A stretch of 40,993 nt of DNA from Candidatus Gemmiger stercoripullorum (GCA_019119365.1 DWXD01000048.1:1-40993), one strand, 5' to 3'. Positions 27,041 through 34,754 are shown, numbered from the stretch's first letter. Made by a program: numbers and translations. Notes: generated by a model not told the origin, from the letters alone.

Positions 27041-28299
27041 TCCACCGTGGCGGGGGCCTCATCGACCACCCAGGGCAGGCCGTAACGGTTGAGCATGTCC
27101 ATGAACGGGTCAGGGTCCATCTCTTCGAGGTTGAACACGCCGGGTTTGCGCCAGGCGCCGCTTGCCACCAGCGCCGTGCCGATCATGGCCGGTACGCCAG
27201 TGGTATAGCTGATGGCCTGGCTGCCCAGTTCGCGGTAGCAGGCCTGGTGGTCGCAGACATTGTAGATGTAGATGGTGCGCGCCTTGCCGTCCTTGACGCC
27301 GGTATAGATGCAGCCGATGTTGGTTTTGCCGACGGTGCGCGGGCCGAGCGAAGCCGGGTCCGGCAGCAGCGCCTTGAGAAACTGGATCGGCACGATCTCC
27401 CTGCCTTCAAACTCGATCGGGCTGGTCGAGAGCATCCCGACATTTTCCAGGCACTTCATGTGGGTGAGGTAGCTCTGGCCGAAGGTCATGAAGAAGCGGA
27501 TACGCTGCACGCCGGGCACGTTTTTGGCCAGGCTCTCGATCTCCTCATGATGCAAAAGGTACATGTCCTTTTTTCCGACCTCGGGGAAATCATACTCGCG
27601 TTTGATCTCCATCGGTTTGGTCTCCACCCAGTGGCCGTTTTCCCAGTAGCTGCCGTTGGCCGAAACCTCGCGCAGGTTGATCTCGGGGTTGAAGTTGGTG
27701 GCAAACGGATAACCGTGGTCGCCGCCGTTGCAGTCAAGGATGTCGATGGTGTGGATCTCGTCAAAATAATGCTTGAGCGCATAGGCGGTGAACACGCTGG
27801 TCACGCCCGGGTCAAACCCGGAACCGAGCAGTGCGGTGAGCCCGGCTGCCTTGAACTTTTCGGCATAGGCCCACTGCCAGCTGTAATCGAAATAGGCGGT
27901 GAAGCCTTCTTCCTTGCAGCGCTTTTCATAGATGGAGCGCCAGGCAGGGTCGTCGGTATTTTCCGGCTCATAGTTGGCGGTATCGACATAATGCACGCCG
28001 CATGCCAGGCAGGCGTCCATGATGGTCAGGTCCTGGTACGGCAGCGCCACGTTCAGAACAAGGTCGGGGCCGTAGGCGGTGATGACGCGCTTGATGTCCT
28101 CCACATCATCGGCGTTGACCGTCATGGTCGTGATCTTGACCGGCGTACCGGCCGCTTCCAGCTTTGCCTTGAGCGCGTCGCATTTGGACACGGTACGGCT
28201 GGCGATGCACAGCTCGGGGAAGGTTTCGTGGTTCTGGCAGCATTTCTGGATGGCGACGGACGCCACGCCGCCGCAGCCAATGACAAGCAGTTTGCTCAT
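27037..28299 (-). CDS. Carboxynorspermidine/carboxyspermidine dehydrogenase (saccharopine dehydrogenase family)
   Basis: A 420-residue NADPH-type dehydrogenase with an N-terminal Rossmann GCGGVASVAIQKC motif and a saccharopine reductase-like C-terminal domain (GSGFDPGVTSVFTAYALKHY, DILDCNGGDHG). Members next to nspC reductively condense putrescine or diaminopropane with aspartate semialdehyde to give carboxyspermidine or carboxynorspermidine. Putrescine made by AguAB suggests carboxyspermidine here (inference). Often mis-annotated as lysine biosynthesis enzyme Lys1. AAAGGAG precedes the ATG, directly after a 17-bp palindrome. Confidence 0.93.
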   Translation of the reverse strand: MSKLLVIGCGGVASVAIQKCCQNHETFPELCIASRTVSKCDALKAKLEAAGTPVKITTMTVNADDVEDIKRVITAYGPDLVLNVALPYQDLTIMDACLACGVHYVDTANYEPENTDDPAWRSIYEKRCKEEGFTAYFDYSWQWAYAEKFKAAGLTALLGSGFDPGVTSVFTAYALKHYFDEIHTIDILDCNGGDHGYPFATNFNPEINLREVSANGSYWENGHWVETKPMEIKREYDFPEVGKKDMYLLHHEEIESLAKNVPGVQRIRFFMTFGQSYLTHMKCLENVGMLSTSPIEFEGREIVPIQFLKALLPDPASLGPRTVGKTNIGCIYTGVKDGKARTIYIYNVCDHQACYRELGSQAISYTTGVPAMIGTALVASGAWRKPGVFNLEEMDPDPFMDMLNRYGLPWVVDEAPATVE

Positions 28300-28313
28300 G
28301 AGGGGGCTCCTTT

Positions 28314-28330
28314 CAAATTTTCAAAATTTG
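28314..28330. repeat. 17-bp perfect AT-rich palindrome between speE and the dehydrogenase gene
   Basis: CAAATTTTCAAAATTTG: two 8-bp inverted arms around a single base. It lies in the 55-bp intercistronic gap, directly before the ribosome site of the dehydrogenase gene. It could be a protein operator or form a short RNA hairpin; no T-tract follows, so it is not a terminator. Confidence 0.6.
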
Positions 28331-28354
28331 CGTTCATGTACGGGTGGGTGCGCG

Positions 28355-29218
28355 TTATTCCTCTTCTTCCTGTAAGAGGTCCTCGACATAGCGCGGCAGC
28401 ATGAAAGCGCCGCGGTGCAGGTGGGTGGTATAATACCAGGTCTTGATGCCGCGCTTGTTCCAGCGCTTGGGGTCAAAGTCCTTGAGGGGGTGATACTTCT
28501 TGCTTGCAAAGCCGAACAGCCAGTACCCGGCCGGGCAGGTCGGGATATGCGCCTGATAGACGCGGCTGATCGGGAAGGAACGGTAGGCGCGCTTGTGCAT
28601 GGCGCGGCAGCTTTCCTCGTCCTCGTCAAAGAACGGGCTGCCGTGCTGGTAGACCATGATGCCGTCCTCGTGCAGGGCCTTGTAGCAGCTGCCGTAGAAT
28701 TCCTTGGTGAACAGCCCGGCCGCATGGCCCAGCGGGTCGGTACAGTCGTTGATGATCAGGTCGTACTCATCCTCGCGCCCGCGCAGAAAGCGCAGGCCGT
28801 CCTCGTAATAGATGCGCACGCGGATGTCATCGAGCCCGCAGGAGTTATCCGGGAAAAACTTGCGGCAGACATCCACAAACATCTTGTCCGGCTCCACAAC
28901 GTCGATGACTTCGATCTCCTGATAGTGGGACAGCTCGCGCGCAACGCCGCCGTCTCCACCGCCGATGACCAGCACCCGCTTGACGTCTGGGTGGACGGCC
29001 ATCGGCACATGCACGATCATTTCGTCATAGGTGAATTCGTCCTTTTCCGAAAAGATCACGCTGCCGTTGGAAGCCAGAAAACGGCCGAATTCCGGCGAAT
29101 CGAATACGTCGATGCGCTGGAAATCGCTGGTGCCGCTGTAAAGCTGCCGTTCCACACGGATACAGGTCTTGACGTTGGCTGTGTGCAGTTCGCCGAACCA
29201 GTAATCCATTTCCTGCAT
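28355..29218 (-). CDS. speE: Spermidine synthase (aminopropyltransferase)
   Basis: Transfers an aminopropyl group from decarboxylated SAM to a diamine or related acceptor. 287 residues; N-terminal beta domain, then a Rossmann domain with GGGDGG at 86-91 and NDCTDPLGHA, which corresponds to the DSTDP acceptor-side motif. The QEMDYWFGE start is typical. It begins 3 bp after the speA stop with AAGGAGG overlapping the end of speA. No speD (SAM decarboxylase) is in this window, so its donor supply must come from elsewhere. Confidence 0.94.
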   Translation of the reverse strand: MQEMDYWFGELHTANVKTCIRVERQLYSGTSDFQRIDVFDSPEFGRFLASNGSVIFSEKDEFTYDEMIVHVPMAVHPDVKRVLVIGGGDGGVARELSHYQEIEVIDVVEPDKMFVDVCRKFFPDNSCGLDDIRVRIYYEDGLRFLRGREDEYDLIINDCTDPLGHAAGLFTKEFYGSCYKALHEDGIMVYQHGSPFFDEDEESCRAMHKRAYRSFPISRVYQAHIPTCPAGYWLFGFASKKYHPLKDFDPKRWNKRGIKTWYYTTHLHRGAFMLPRYVEDLLQEEEE

Positions 29219-29221
29219 CGG

Positions 29222-30676
29222 TCACACCTCCTTGAGTACGTTGAGCTCCGAAATATCGCTGCTTTCCGGGCCCTGCATCGAGCAGCCCTTCGCTTTGGCG
29301 AACTCGATGTAGTCGATGATCTCCTGCGTGATGACCTCGCCCGGGGCCAGGATGGGGATGCCCGGCGGGTAACACATGACAAATTCGCTGCAGATGCGCC
29401 CGGCGGTGGCGCGCAGCGGCAGCATTTCCTTCTCCGAGTAAAACGCCTGCTGCGGCGTGGCCACGACCTGCGGGGTGATGTATTCGGCCGTGAACTGGTC
29501 GCTCCGCGGCCTGGAATACAGGCGCCGGATATCGGCCAGCGCCCCGACAAGGCGCTCGATATCCTGGATGCGGTCGCCGATCGAGATATAGGCGAGCATG
29601 TTGGACAGATCGCCAAATTCGACCTGGATGTCATATTCGTCGCGCAGCAGGTCGTAGACTTCGATGCCGGTCAGGCCGAGGCCGCGGGTGTTGACGGCGA
29701 GCTTGGTCACGTCAAAATCATAGACGCTGCCGCCGTTTTTCAGCTCGGACCCATAGGCGTAATAGCCGCCGATGGCGTTGATCTCCCGGCGGGCGTACTC
29801 GGCCATGTCCACAACACGGGCAAAACTCTTCTCGCCGCGCATGGCAAGGTTGCGGCGGCTGATGTCAAGGCTTGCCATCAGCAGATAGGAACCGCTGGTT
29901 GTCTGGGTCAGGTTGATGATGTTGCCCACATACCCGGCGTTGACGCCCGGCCCGCACAGCAGGATCGAACTCTGGGTCAGGCTGCCGCCCGATTTGTGCA
30001 TCGAGACCGCCGCCATATCGGCCCCGGCCGCCATGCCGCTGCAGGGCAGCCCGCTGCCGAAATACAGGTGGGTGCCGTGCGCCTCGTCCACCAGCGCCAG
30101 CATACCGTGGCTGTGCGCCAGTTCGACCAGCGCGCGCAGGTCGGAGCAGATGCCGTAATAAGTGGGGTTGTTGATGAAAACGGCGACCGCGTCTGGGTTT
30201 GCCTCAATGGCCGCGCGCACATCGGCGGCTTCCATGCCGAGCGGGATGCCGAGCTCCCGGTCTACTTTCGGGTCGATATAAACCGGCTTGGCCCCGCACA
30301 GCACCAGCGCATTGATCGCGCTCTTGTGGACGTTGCGCGGCAGAATGATCTTGTCCCCCGGTTTGCACGCGGTCAGGATCATGCTCTGCACGCTGCTGGT
30401 CGTGCCGCCCACCATCAAAAACGCCTGCGCCGCGCCGAAAGCGTCTGCGGCGAGGTCTTCGGCGTCTTTGATGACCGAGACCGGGTGGCAGAGATTGTCC
30501 AGCGGTTTCATGGAGTTGACGTCGAGGCTGACGCATTTTTCGCCCAGAAGCTCCACGAGTTCCGGGTTGCCGCGGCCGCGCTTGTGGCCCGGCACATCGA
30601 ACGGGACCACGCGCTGACGGCGGAATTTTTCCAGCGCCTCATAGATCGGCGCTTTCTTTTGACGTTCCAGATCCAA
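29222..30676 (-). CDS. speA: Arginine decarboxylase (Orn/Lys/Arg decarboxylase, Bacillus SpeA type)
   Basis: Fold-type I PLP decarboxylase of 484 residues, close to the 490 of Bacillus SpeA. The PLP lysine is K228 in AVSMHKSGGSLTQ; DEAHGTH and PGHKRGRG are also typical. The start is a TTG at 30674-30676, six bases after AGAGGA. The frame stays open for about 345 bp upstream, but that part overlaps a terminator and a structured leader and lacks family similarity. Arginine as substrate (rather than lysine or ornithine) is inferred from the downstream agmatine genes aguA and aguB. Confidence 0.94.
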   Translation of the reverse strand: MDLERQKKAPIYEALEKFRRQRVVPFDVPGHKRGRGNPELVELLGEKCVSLDVNSMKPLDNLCHPVSVIKDAEDLAADAFGAAQAFLMVGGTTSSVQSMILTACKPGDKIILPRNVHKSAINALVLCGAKPVYIDPKVDRELGIPLGMEAADVRAAIEANPDAVAVFINNPTYYGICSDLRALVELAHSHGMLALVDEAHGTHLYFGSGLPCSGMAAGADMAAVSMHKSGGSLTQSSILLCGPGVNAGYVGNIINLTQTTSGSYLLMASLDISRRNLAMRGEKSFARVVDMAEYARREINAIGGYYAYGSELKNGGSVYDFDVTKLAVNTRGLGLTGIEVYDLLRDEYDIQVEFGDLSNMLAYISIGDRIQDIERLVGALADIRRLYSRPRSDQFTAEYITPQVVATPQQAFYSEKEMLPLRATAGRICSEFVMCYPPGIPILAPGEVITQEIIDYIEFAKAKGCSMQGPESSDISELNVLKEV

Positions 30677-31070
30677 GGTGTTTCCTCTTTCCTGCACACA
30701 GACACAAAAAAGGCAGTGTGCCGATATTTGCACACTACCTGTGATAAACAAAGAGGTATGGCCCCTGCGTGAAAAATGGGGCGCTGTAAACCCGGTTTGT
30801 CCGATCCGTACTTTAGAGTTTTCTGCAGAGTTTTCCGCAAACTGTTTGGCGCTGTGCCGCGCTGCAACTCTTATTGACGTTTCACAAGTGGTGTGCATCC
30901 GCACGGTTATCAAAGTGACCAACTTATAAAAGTTCCGGGGCGATCCCCGATCAATAAAGTTGTGATGCTTACCATCACACGCGGCAGCGGCCAGCCCTGT
31001 CCGATGAGCTTTAGGCGGCAAAAACGCCCGGCCAAACTATTTTGCTTTGCGGCCCGCAGGACCGGGCCCA
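30677..31070 (-). promoter_or_regulatory. Structured speA leader RNA, candidate riboswitch/attenuator of unknown class
   Basis: A gene-free 5' leader of about 390 nt between the promoter at 31076-31103 and speA. Stems visible on the minus strand: GTGATG/CATCAC (30963-30979); CGGGG/CCCCG (near 30935-30949); a long stem joining 30951-30962 to 30865-30877 (about 12 bp, one bulge); a rival pairing of the same 5' arm with ATAAGTTG near 30920-30927; and GTGC/GCAC (30893-30904). GCACACCACTT at 30886-30896 matches the 5' arm of the terminator at 30730-30740 in 10 of 11 pairs, so it could act as antiterminator. CCTCTTT at 30750-30756 is perfectly complementary to the AAAGAGG ribosome site at 30684-30690. 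No T-box core or known riboswitch consensus was recognised by eye. Confidence 0.7.
30704..30740 (-). terminator. Attenuator-type terminator before speA
   Basis: Minus-strand AGGTAGTGTGC (30730-30740) pairs with GCACACTGCCT (30711-30721), 11 bp with one G-U wobble, around an 8-nt loop, then TTTTTTGTG. It ends about 30 nt before the speA TTG, inside the operon's own leader, so it must be bypassed for speA expression. Confidence 0.88.
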
Positions 31071-31075
31071 GAATT

Positions 31076-31103
31076 ATTTTAACATAAGATATTTTCTTGT
31101 CAA
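31076..31103 (-). promoter_or_regulatory. Promoter of the polyamine operon
   Basis: Minus-strand TTGACA (31098-31103), 16-bp spacer, TAAAAT (31076-31081). The -35 box includes the stop codon of the Crp/Fnr gene. Predicted start of transcription is about 31069, giving a leader of roughly 390 nt. Confidence 0.85.
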
Positions 31104-31708
31104 GCCTTTTCGCCGTCCGGCGCGCCGGCGGTCGGGCCGGCTTTGCGGTCGGCCGCGCGCAGGCGGCTCAGCGTTTCCGGGGTCATGTTGAGGAAACTGG
31201 CGATATACCGGTTGTTGACATCAAAGATCAGCCCGGGATACGCCTGCAGGAACCAGTCGTATTTTTGCTTGGCCGAATAATTGCACAGCGTGTTTTTGAT
31301 GCGGTTGTGCAGCTGCATGGAGGCGACGAGCAAATTGCTGTACAGGTGCAGGATGTCGGGCGATTCATGGATAAAATTAACCGCGTCGTCGACCGGCAGG
31401 ACCGCAAACTCACAATCGGTCAGCGTCATTAGGTTGATGGGCGAAGGGTCATAAAGACCGCAGGGCGGCATGGCGGGCGAGCCGCGGCGGGCGCAGAAGC
31501 AGTCGGTATGCTCCGAACCGTTCACATCGGTATAATAGCCGCGCACGATGCCGCTCCACAGCAGCATCACCCGGCTCTGGCGCTCGCCCTCGTGCAGGTA
31601 AACCTCTCCCTTTTTCAGGCGGCAGACCTGCACGGTATCACGAAGACGCCGCAGCACGGCCGGGTTATCAATATGGTATACTCCCTGAAACAGCTCAAGC
31701 AGTTCCAT
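31100..31708 (-). CDS. Crp/Fnr family transcriptional regulator
   Basis: A 202-residue regulator with an N-terminal cyclic-nucleotide-binding-like jelly roll (about 20-115; KKGEVYLHEGERQSRVMLLWSGIVRGYY) and a C-terminal helix-turn-helix (NNRYIASFLNMTPETLSRLR, near 165-184). It lacks the regular four-cysteine Fe-S pattern of Fnr; DCFCARRG contains two cysteines only. The tail after the HTH is short. It ends right at the polyamine promoter, so it is a candidate local regulator, but no binding site was identified. AAAGAGG precedes the ATG at a rather long spacing. Confidence 0.88.
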   Translation of the reverse strand: MELLELFQGVYHIDNPAVLRRLRDTVQVCRLKKGEVYLHEGERQSRVMLLWSGIVRGYYTDVNGSEHTDCFCARRGSPAMPPCGLYDPSPINLMTLTDCEFAVLPVDDAVNFIHESPDILHLYSNLLVASMQLHNRIKNTLCNYSAKQKYDWFLQAYPGLIFDVNNRYIASFLNMTPETLSRLRAADRKAGPTAGAPDGEKA

Positions 31709-31884
31709 TCACACCAGACCTCTTTCCCCAAAAGATTCGTGTTCCCCGTTTTGCCTGCACACCCCGCAGATGTGTTGTTGATGTGCGTCAATCGTTCGTT
31801 TTATCCGCTGCATCGCACGGAAAAAACGCTGTGCGCACTTGATTCTCTGTTTTCCCGGGAAACCCTGTCCTGTTGCATGTTTAT

Positions 31885-31914
31885 ATCATGGCAGATAACC
31901 CGGGTATTTGTCAA
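31885..31914 (-). promoter_or_regulatory. Putative promoter of the Crp/Fnr gene
   Basis: Minus-strand TTGACA (31909-31914), 18-bp spacer, CATGAT (31885-31890, four of six consensus bases). It would give a leader of about 170 nt. Moderate support because of the weak -10. Confidence 0.5.
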
Positions 31915-31974
31915 GCCCATTCGTGCAGATTTGCGGGATTTTATGGGCATTCTTACCGGATGTGATATTTTTCC

Positions 31975-32003
31975 TTGCCAAGAGCGGCGTTTTTATGTAT
32001 AAT
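31975..32003 (+). promoter_or_regulatory. Promoter of the GGDEF gene
   Basis: TTGCCA (31975-31980), 17-bp spacer, TATAAT (31998-32003). Leader of about 85 nt to the GTG start. Confidence 0.85.
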
Positions 32004-32097
32004 GCAATAAATATAGTTCGGTATTATTATCTAATACTGTATTCTGCCTTTCTCTGTTCAGAACCGAAAAGGCGCTGCAAAGGAGGTGCTGCGGCAG

Positions 32098-33228
32098 GTG
32101 AAACGGGACGTTGCAATTTCAGCGGTGGCGTTTAAGCGCCGCATGGCGTATTTCCGGGAAGCCAGCGAGGAGATCGCCGCCGCCAACCTTCGGATGCTGT
32201 TTGCGGCCAGCGTGATGACGCTGGGGCTGCTGGCCGTCTTTTTGCTGGTGACGCCCTATGTGATTCGCGGCTGGACGCCGACGCTTTACCATCTGGCGCT
32301 CATCCCGGTCGCATGCTGGGTCTGCCTGATCACCGGGATACAATACCACATTGGGGTGGGGCGCCCGCTGCTTGTGCTGATCCAGTGCGTTTTATATCAG
32401 GCCACGATCTTCTGTTTCATCATCCTGGTTGACACGGCCGGTACGCCGGCAGGACCTGCGGCCTTTGTTCCGCTTCTGTTCATTGCGCTGCCCGCCCTGT
32501 TCGTTGTACCGCACATAATCGCCTATGCGGTCGTGCTGTTTTTCGAGGCAATTTACATCATCGCGGTCTGTACCTTCAAAGCGCAGCAGATCGGACAGTA
32601 CGACATTTTTATCTCGCTGGTCGGTCTCGCCTTTTCGGTCGCGCTGAACAATCTGATCCTTTCCCTGCGCATCAGCGACCACGAGATGCAGATGAAATAC
32701 AAAGTCCTGAGCACGATGGACTATCTTTCCGATATTCTCAACAAACAGACCTGCCTGCAGGTCTGCAAGGAATATCTGCAGACCATCGGCAGGGACTCGG
32801 TCTGTTCCCTGCTGATCCTCGATCTCGATGATTTCAAGGCTGTCAACGATACAAAAGGCCACTACACCGGGGATATCGTGCTGCAGGTCACAGGCGAACT
32901 GCTGCGCAAGACCTTCCGGCGCAGCGATATCGTCGGGCGGTTTGGCGGCGATGAATTTCTGGTGCTGCTCAAGGGGATCGCGTCCCATGAACTGCTGGCG
33001 CGCAAATGCAGGCAGATCCAGACCGGGCTGCCACAGCTGACGCAGCAGCGCGCGGGCGTGTCTGTCAGCTGCAGCATCGGCGCGGTCATGCTGCAAAAGC
33101 AGGCGGATATCACCTTTGACGAGCTGTTCCGCCAGGCCGATCTCGCGCTGTACAGCGCCAAAAAGGCAGGCAAAGGCCAGGCCGCCTTCCTTTCGTATCA
33201 GAGGGCGCAAACGGCGGAAAGCCGTTGA
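32098..33228 (+). CDS. Membrane diguanylate cyclase (GGDEF)
   Basis: Predicted to make cyclic di-GMP from two GTP. 376 residues: a short cytoplasmic N-terminus, about six membrane helices (roughly 33-190, such as MTLGLLAVFLLVTPYVI and PLLFIALPALFVVPHIIAYAVV, no recognised sensor domain), a short coil, then a GGDEF domain. The active-site RFGGDEF is intact (GGDEF at 283-287) and an inhibitory I-site RxxD (274-277) lies five residues before it, so product feedback is expected. The start is GTG at 32098-32100, 11 bp after AAAGGAGG; a GTG at 32086 overlaps that site and is less likely. Confidence 0.92.
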   Translation: MKRDVAISAVAFKRRMAYFREASEEIAAANLRMLFAASVMTLGLLAVFLLVTPYVIRGWTPTLYHLALIPVACWVCLITGIQYHIGVGRPLLVLIQCVLYQATIFCFIILVDTAGTPAGPAAFVPLLFIALPALFVVPHIIAYAVVLFFEAIYIIAVCTFKAQQIGQYDIFISLVGLAFSVALNNLILSLRISDHEMQMKYKVLSTMDYLSDILNKQTCLQVCKEYLQTIGRDSVCSLLILDLDDFKAVNDTKGHYTGDIVLQVTGELLRKTFRRSDIVGRFGGDEFLVLLKGIASHELLARKCRQIQTGLPQLTQQRAGVSVSCSIGAVMLQKQADITFDELFRQADLALYSAKKAGKGQAAFLSYQRAQTAESR

Positions 33229-33255
33229 CCGTTGCGCCGATTAAAAATCACAAAC

Positions 33256-33289
33256 GCAAAAAATTCCCCCTGCCGCGGCAGGGGGAATT
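33256..33289 (-). terminator. Terminator of the carboxyltransferase operon, shared with the GGDEF gene
   Basis: AATTCCCCCTGCC (33262-33274) and GGCAGGGGGAATT (33277-33289) form a perfect 13-bp stem with a 2-nt centre. On the minus strand TTTTTT follows; on the plus strand only CTTTAAG, so it is stronger for the minus-strand operon. It lies between converging genes. Confidence 0.93.
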
Positions 33290-33309
33290 CTTTAAGTTTA
33301 TACGTTGAC

Positions 33310-34713
33310 TTAGACCGGATGAGACTTGCTCTTGTAATCCGCATGCTGGGCATCGACACCCTGCAGGCGGGCATTGCGCTTTTCAAAGAACTTGGGCGCG
33401 ACCTGCGGGAACATCGCATAGGTCAGAACGTCCTCTTCCTGGATCGCGTACTTGGCGGCCTCGGCCTTCATCTTCTCGACCTCCGGCTCGAGGAGGTCGG
33501 CCGGGCGGCAGGTGATGGGCTCCTCGCCCTTGAGGATCATCTTGGTGAACTCCGGCTTGATCGGCGCGGGCGTCTTGCCGTAATCGCCATGGACCAGGCC
33601 CTTGAATTCCTTCGTGACCATCTTGTAGCGTTCGCCCATGATGACGTTGAACACGGCCTGCGTGCCGACGATCTGGCTGGTGGGCGTGACGAGCGGCGGA
33701 TACCCGGCGTCCTCACGCACGCGCGGGATCTCCTTGAGCACTTCATCAAGCTGGTCTTCCTTGCCGGCGTCCTTGAGCTGCTTGATCATGTTGGACAGCA
33801 TGCCGCCCGGCACCTGATACAGCAGCGTGTTGGCGTCGACGCCCAGCACCTTCGGGTTGATCTGGCCATTGGCGATGTACTTTTCGCGCAGCTTGGCAAA
33901 ATGCTCGCGCACGACGTTCAGCTTGCCCAGATCAAGGCCGGTATCGTAGTCGGTCCCCTGCAAAGCGGCGACCAGACTCTCGGTGGGCATATGAGAGGTG
34001 CCAAGCGCCAGCGGGCTCATCGCGGTATCGATGATGTCGGCGCCGGCCTCGATGCCCTTGAGGATGGACATGGAAGCCAAACCGGCGGTATAGTGGCTGT
34101 GGATGTCGATGGGAATGCTGACGGCCTCCTTCAGCGCCTTGACAAGGTCGTAGCAGGTATAGGGCTTGAGCAGACCGGCCATATCCTTGATGCAGATGGA
34201 ATCGGCGCCCATCTCTTCGAGGGTCTTGGCGTACTCAACGAAATATTCGTTGGTATGCACCGGGCTCAGGGTGTAGCTGATGCAGGCCTGAACATGCGCG
34301 CGCTCCTTGCGGGCCGCCTTGATGGCGGTCTGGAGGTTGCGCGGGTCGTTCAGCGCGTCGAAAATACGCAGGATGTCGATGCCGTTGGCAACGGACTTCT
34401 GCACGAAATACTCGACAGCGTCGTCGGCATAATGGCGGTAGCCGAGCATGTTCTGGCCGCGGAACAGCATCTGCAGCTTGGTGTTGGGCATCTCACGGCG
34501 CAGCGTGCGCAGGCGCTCCCACGGGTCTTCGTCCAGGAAACGGATGCAGGCGTCAAACGTGGCACCGCCCCAGCATTCCACCGAGAAGTAGCCGACTTCG
34601 TCCATCGTCTTGAGGATCGGCAGCATCTCGTCGATCGTCATACGGGTAGCCAGCAGCGACTGGTGCGCGTCGCGCAGGACGACCTCAGTGATCTTAATGG
34701 GTTTCTTAGCCAA
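33310..34713 (-). CDS. oadA: Pyruvate/oxaloacetate carboxyltransferase subunit (OadA / transcarboxylase 5S type)
   Basis: A 467-residue DRE-TIM-type carboxyltransferase that moves CO2 between biotin and pyruvate/oxaloacetate. Visible are RDAHQSLLATR (14-24), FRGQNMLGYRHYADD, the lysine expected to be carboxylated, K176 (SICIKDMAG), and metal-binding H205/H207 (DIHSHYTAG). A PYC-OADA conserved domain follows (about 300-450). It ends without a fused biotin domain; the biotin carrier is the next gene upstream. This matches the 5S subunit of transcarboxylase or a split OadA alpha. Confidence 0.92.
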   Translation of the reverse strand: MAKKPIKITEVVLRDAHQSLLATRMTIDEMLPILKTMDEVGYFSVECWGGATFDACIRFLDEDPWERLRTLRREMPNTKLQMLFRGQNMLGYRHYADDAVEYFVQKSVANGIDILRIFDALNDPRNLQTAIKAARKERAHVQACISYTLSPVHTNEYFVEYAKTLEEMGADSICIKDMAGLLKPYTCYDLVKALKEAVSIPIDIHSHYTAGLASMSILKGIEAGADIIDTAMSPLALGTSHMPTESLVAALQGTDYDTGLDLGKLNVVREHFAKLREKYIANGQINPKVLGVDANTLLYQVPGGMLSNMIKQLKDAGKEDQLDEVLKEIPRVREDAGYPPLVTPTSQIVGTQAVFNVIMGERYKMVTKEFKGLVHGDYGKTPAPIKPEFTKMILKGEEPITCRPADLLEPEVEKMKAEAAKYAIQEEDVLTYAMFPQVAPKFFEKRNARLQGVDAQHADYKSKSHPV

Positions 34714-34754
34714 TCTTATTCACCTCGTTTTCAAACTTTGCCTTGCGCCGAACA

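Larger units (their letters stand above)
31709..32097. other. Intergenic region between the Crp/Fnr and GGDEF genes
   Basis: 389 bp with no convincing gene. It holds the two divergent promoters listed separately and a small hairpin (CGGTATT/AATACTG, 32019-32039) in the GGDEF 5' leader. It is clearly more A+T-rich than the flanking genes. No c-di-GMP riboswitch consensus was seen. Confidence 0.6.

Noticed and set aside
28415-30772. A 785-codon open frame on the plus strand opposite speE and speA
   Set aside because: It lies antisense to two well-recognised enzymes, has no family features, and crosses the speA terminator. GC-rich codon usage keeps the opposite strand open.
30976-30990. Leader peptide starting at the ATG near 30975 in the speA leader
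   Set aside because: A 21-codon frame exists but has no ribosome site and no run of arginine or other regulatory codons.
30677-31021. N-terminal extension of speA by about 115 codons
   Set aside because: The frame is open, but the extra part spans the terminator and structured leader, is not like the family N-terminus, and a TTG with a good ribosome site fits the usual length.
30951-31070. Known riboswitch classes (SAM-I, lysine, cobalamin, guanidine, T-box) in the speA leader
   Set aside because: None of their conserved cores could be matched by eye; a covariance search would be decisive.
31885-31914. TATAAA as -10 of the Crp/Fnr promoter
   Set aside because: It would need a 23-bp spacer from TTGACA, too long for a housekeeping promoter; the weaker CATGAT at 18 bp is preferred.
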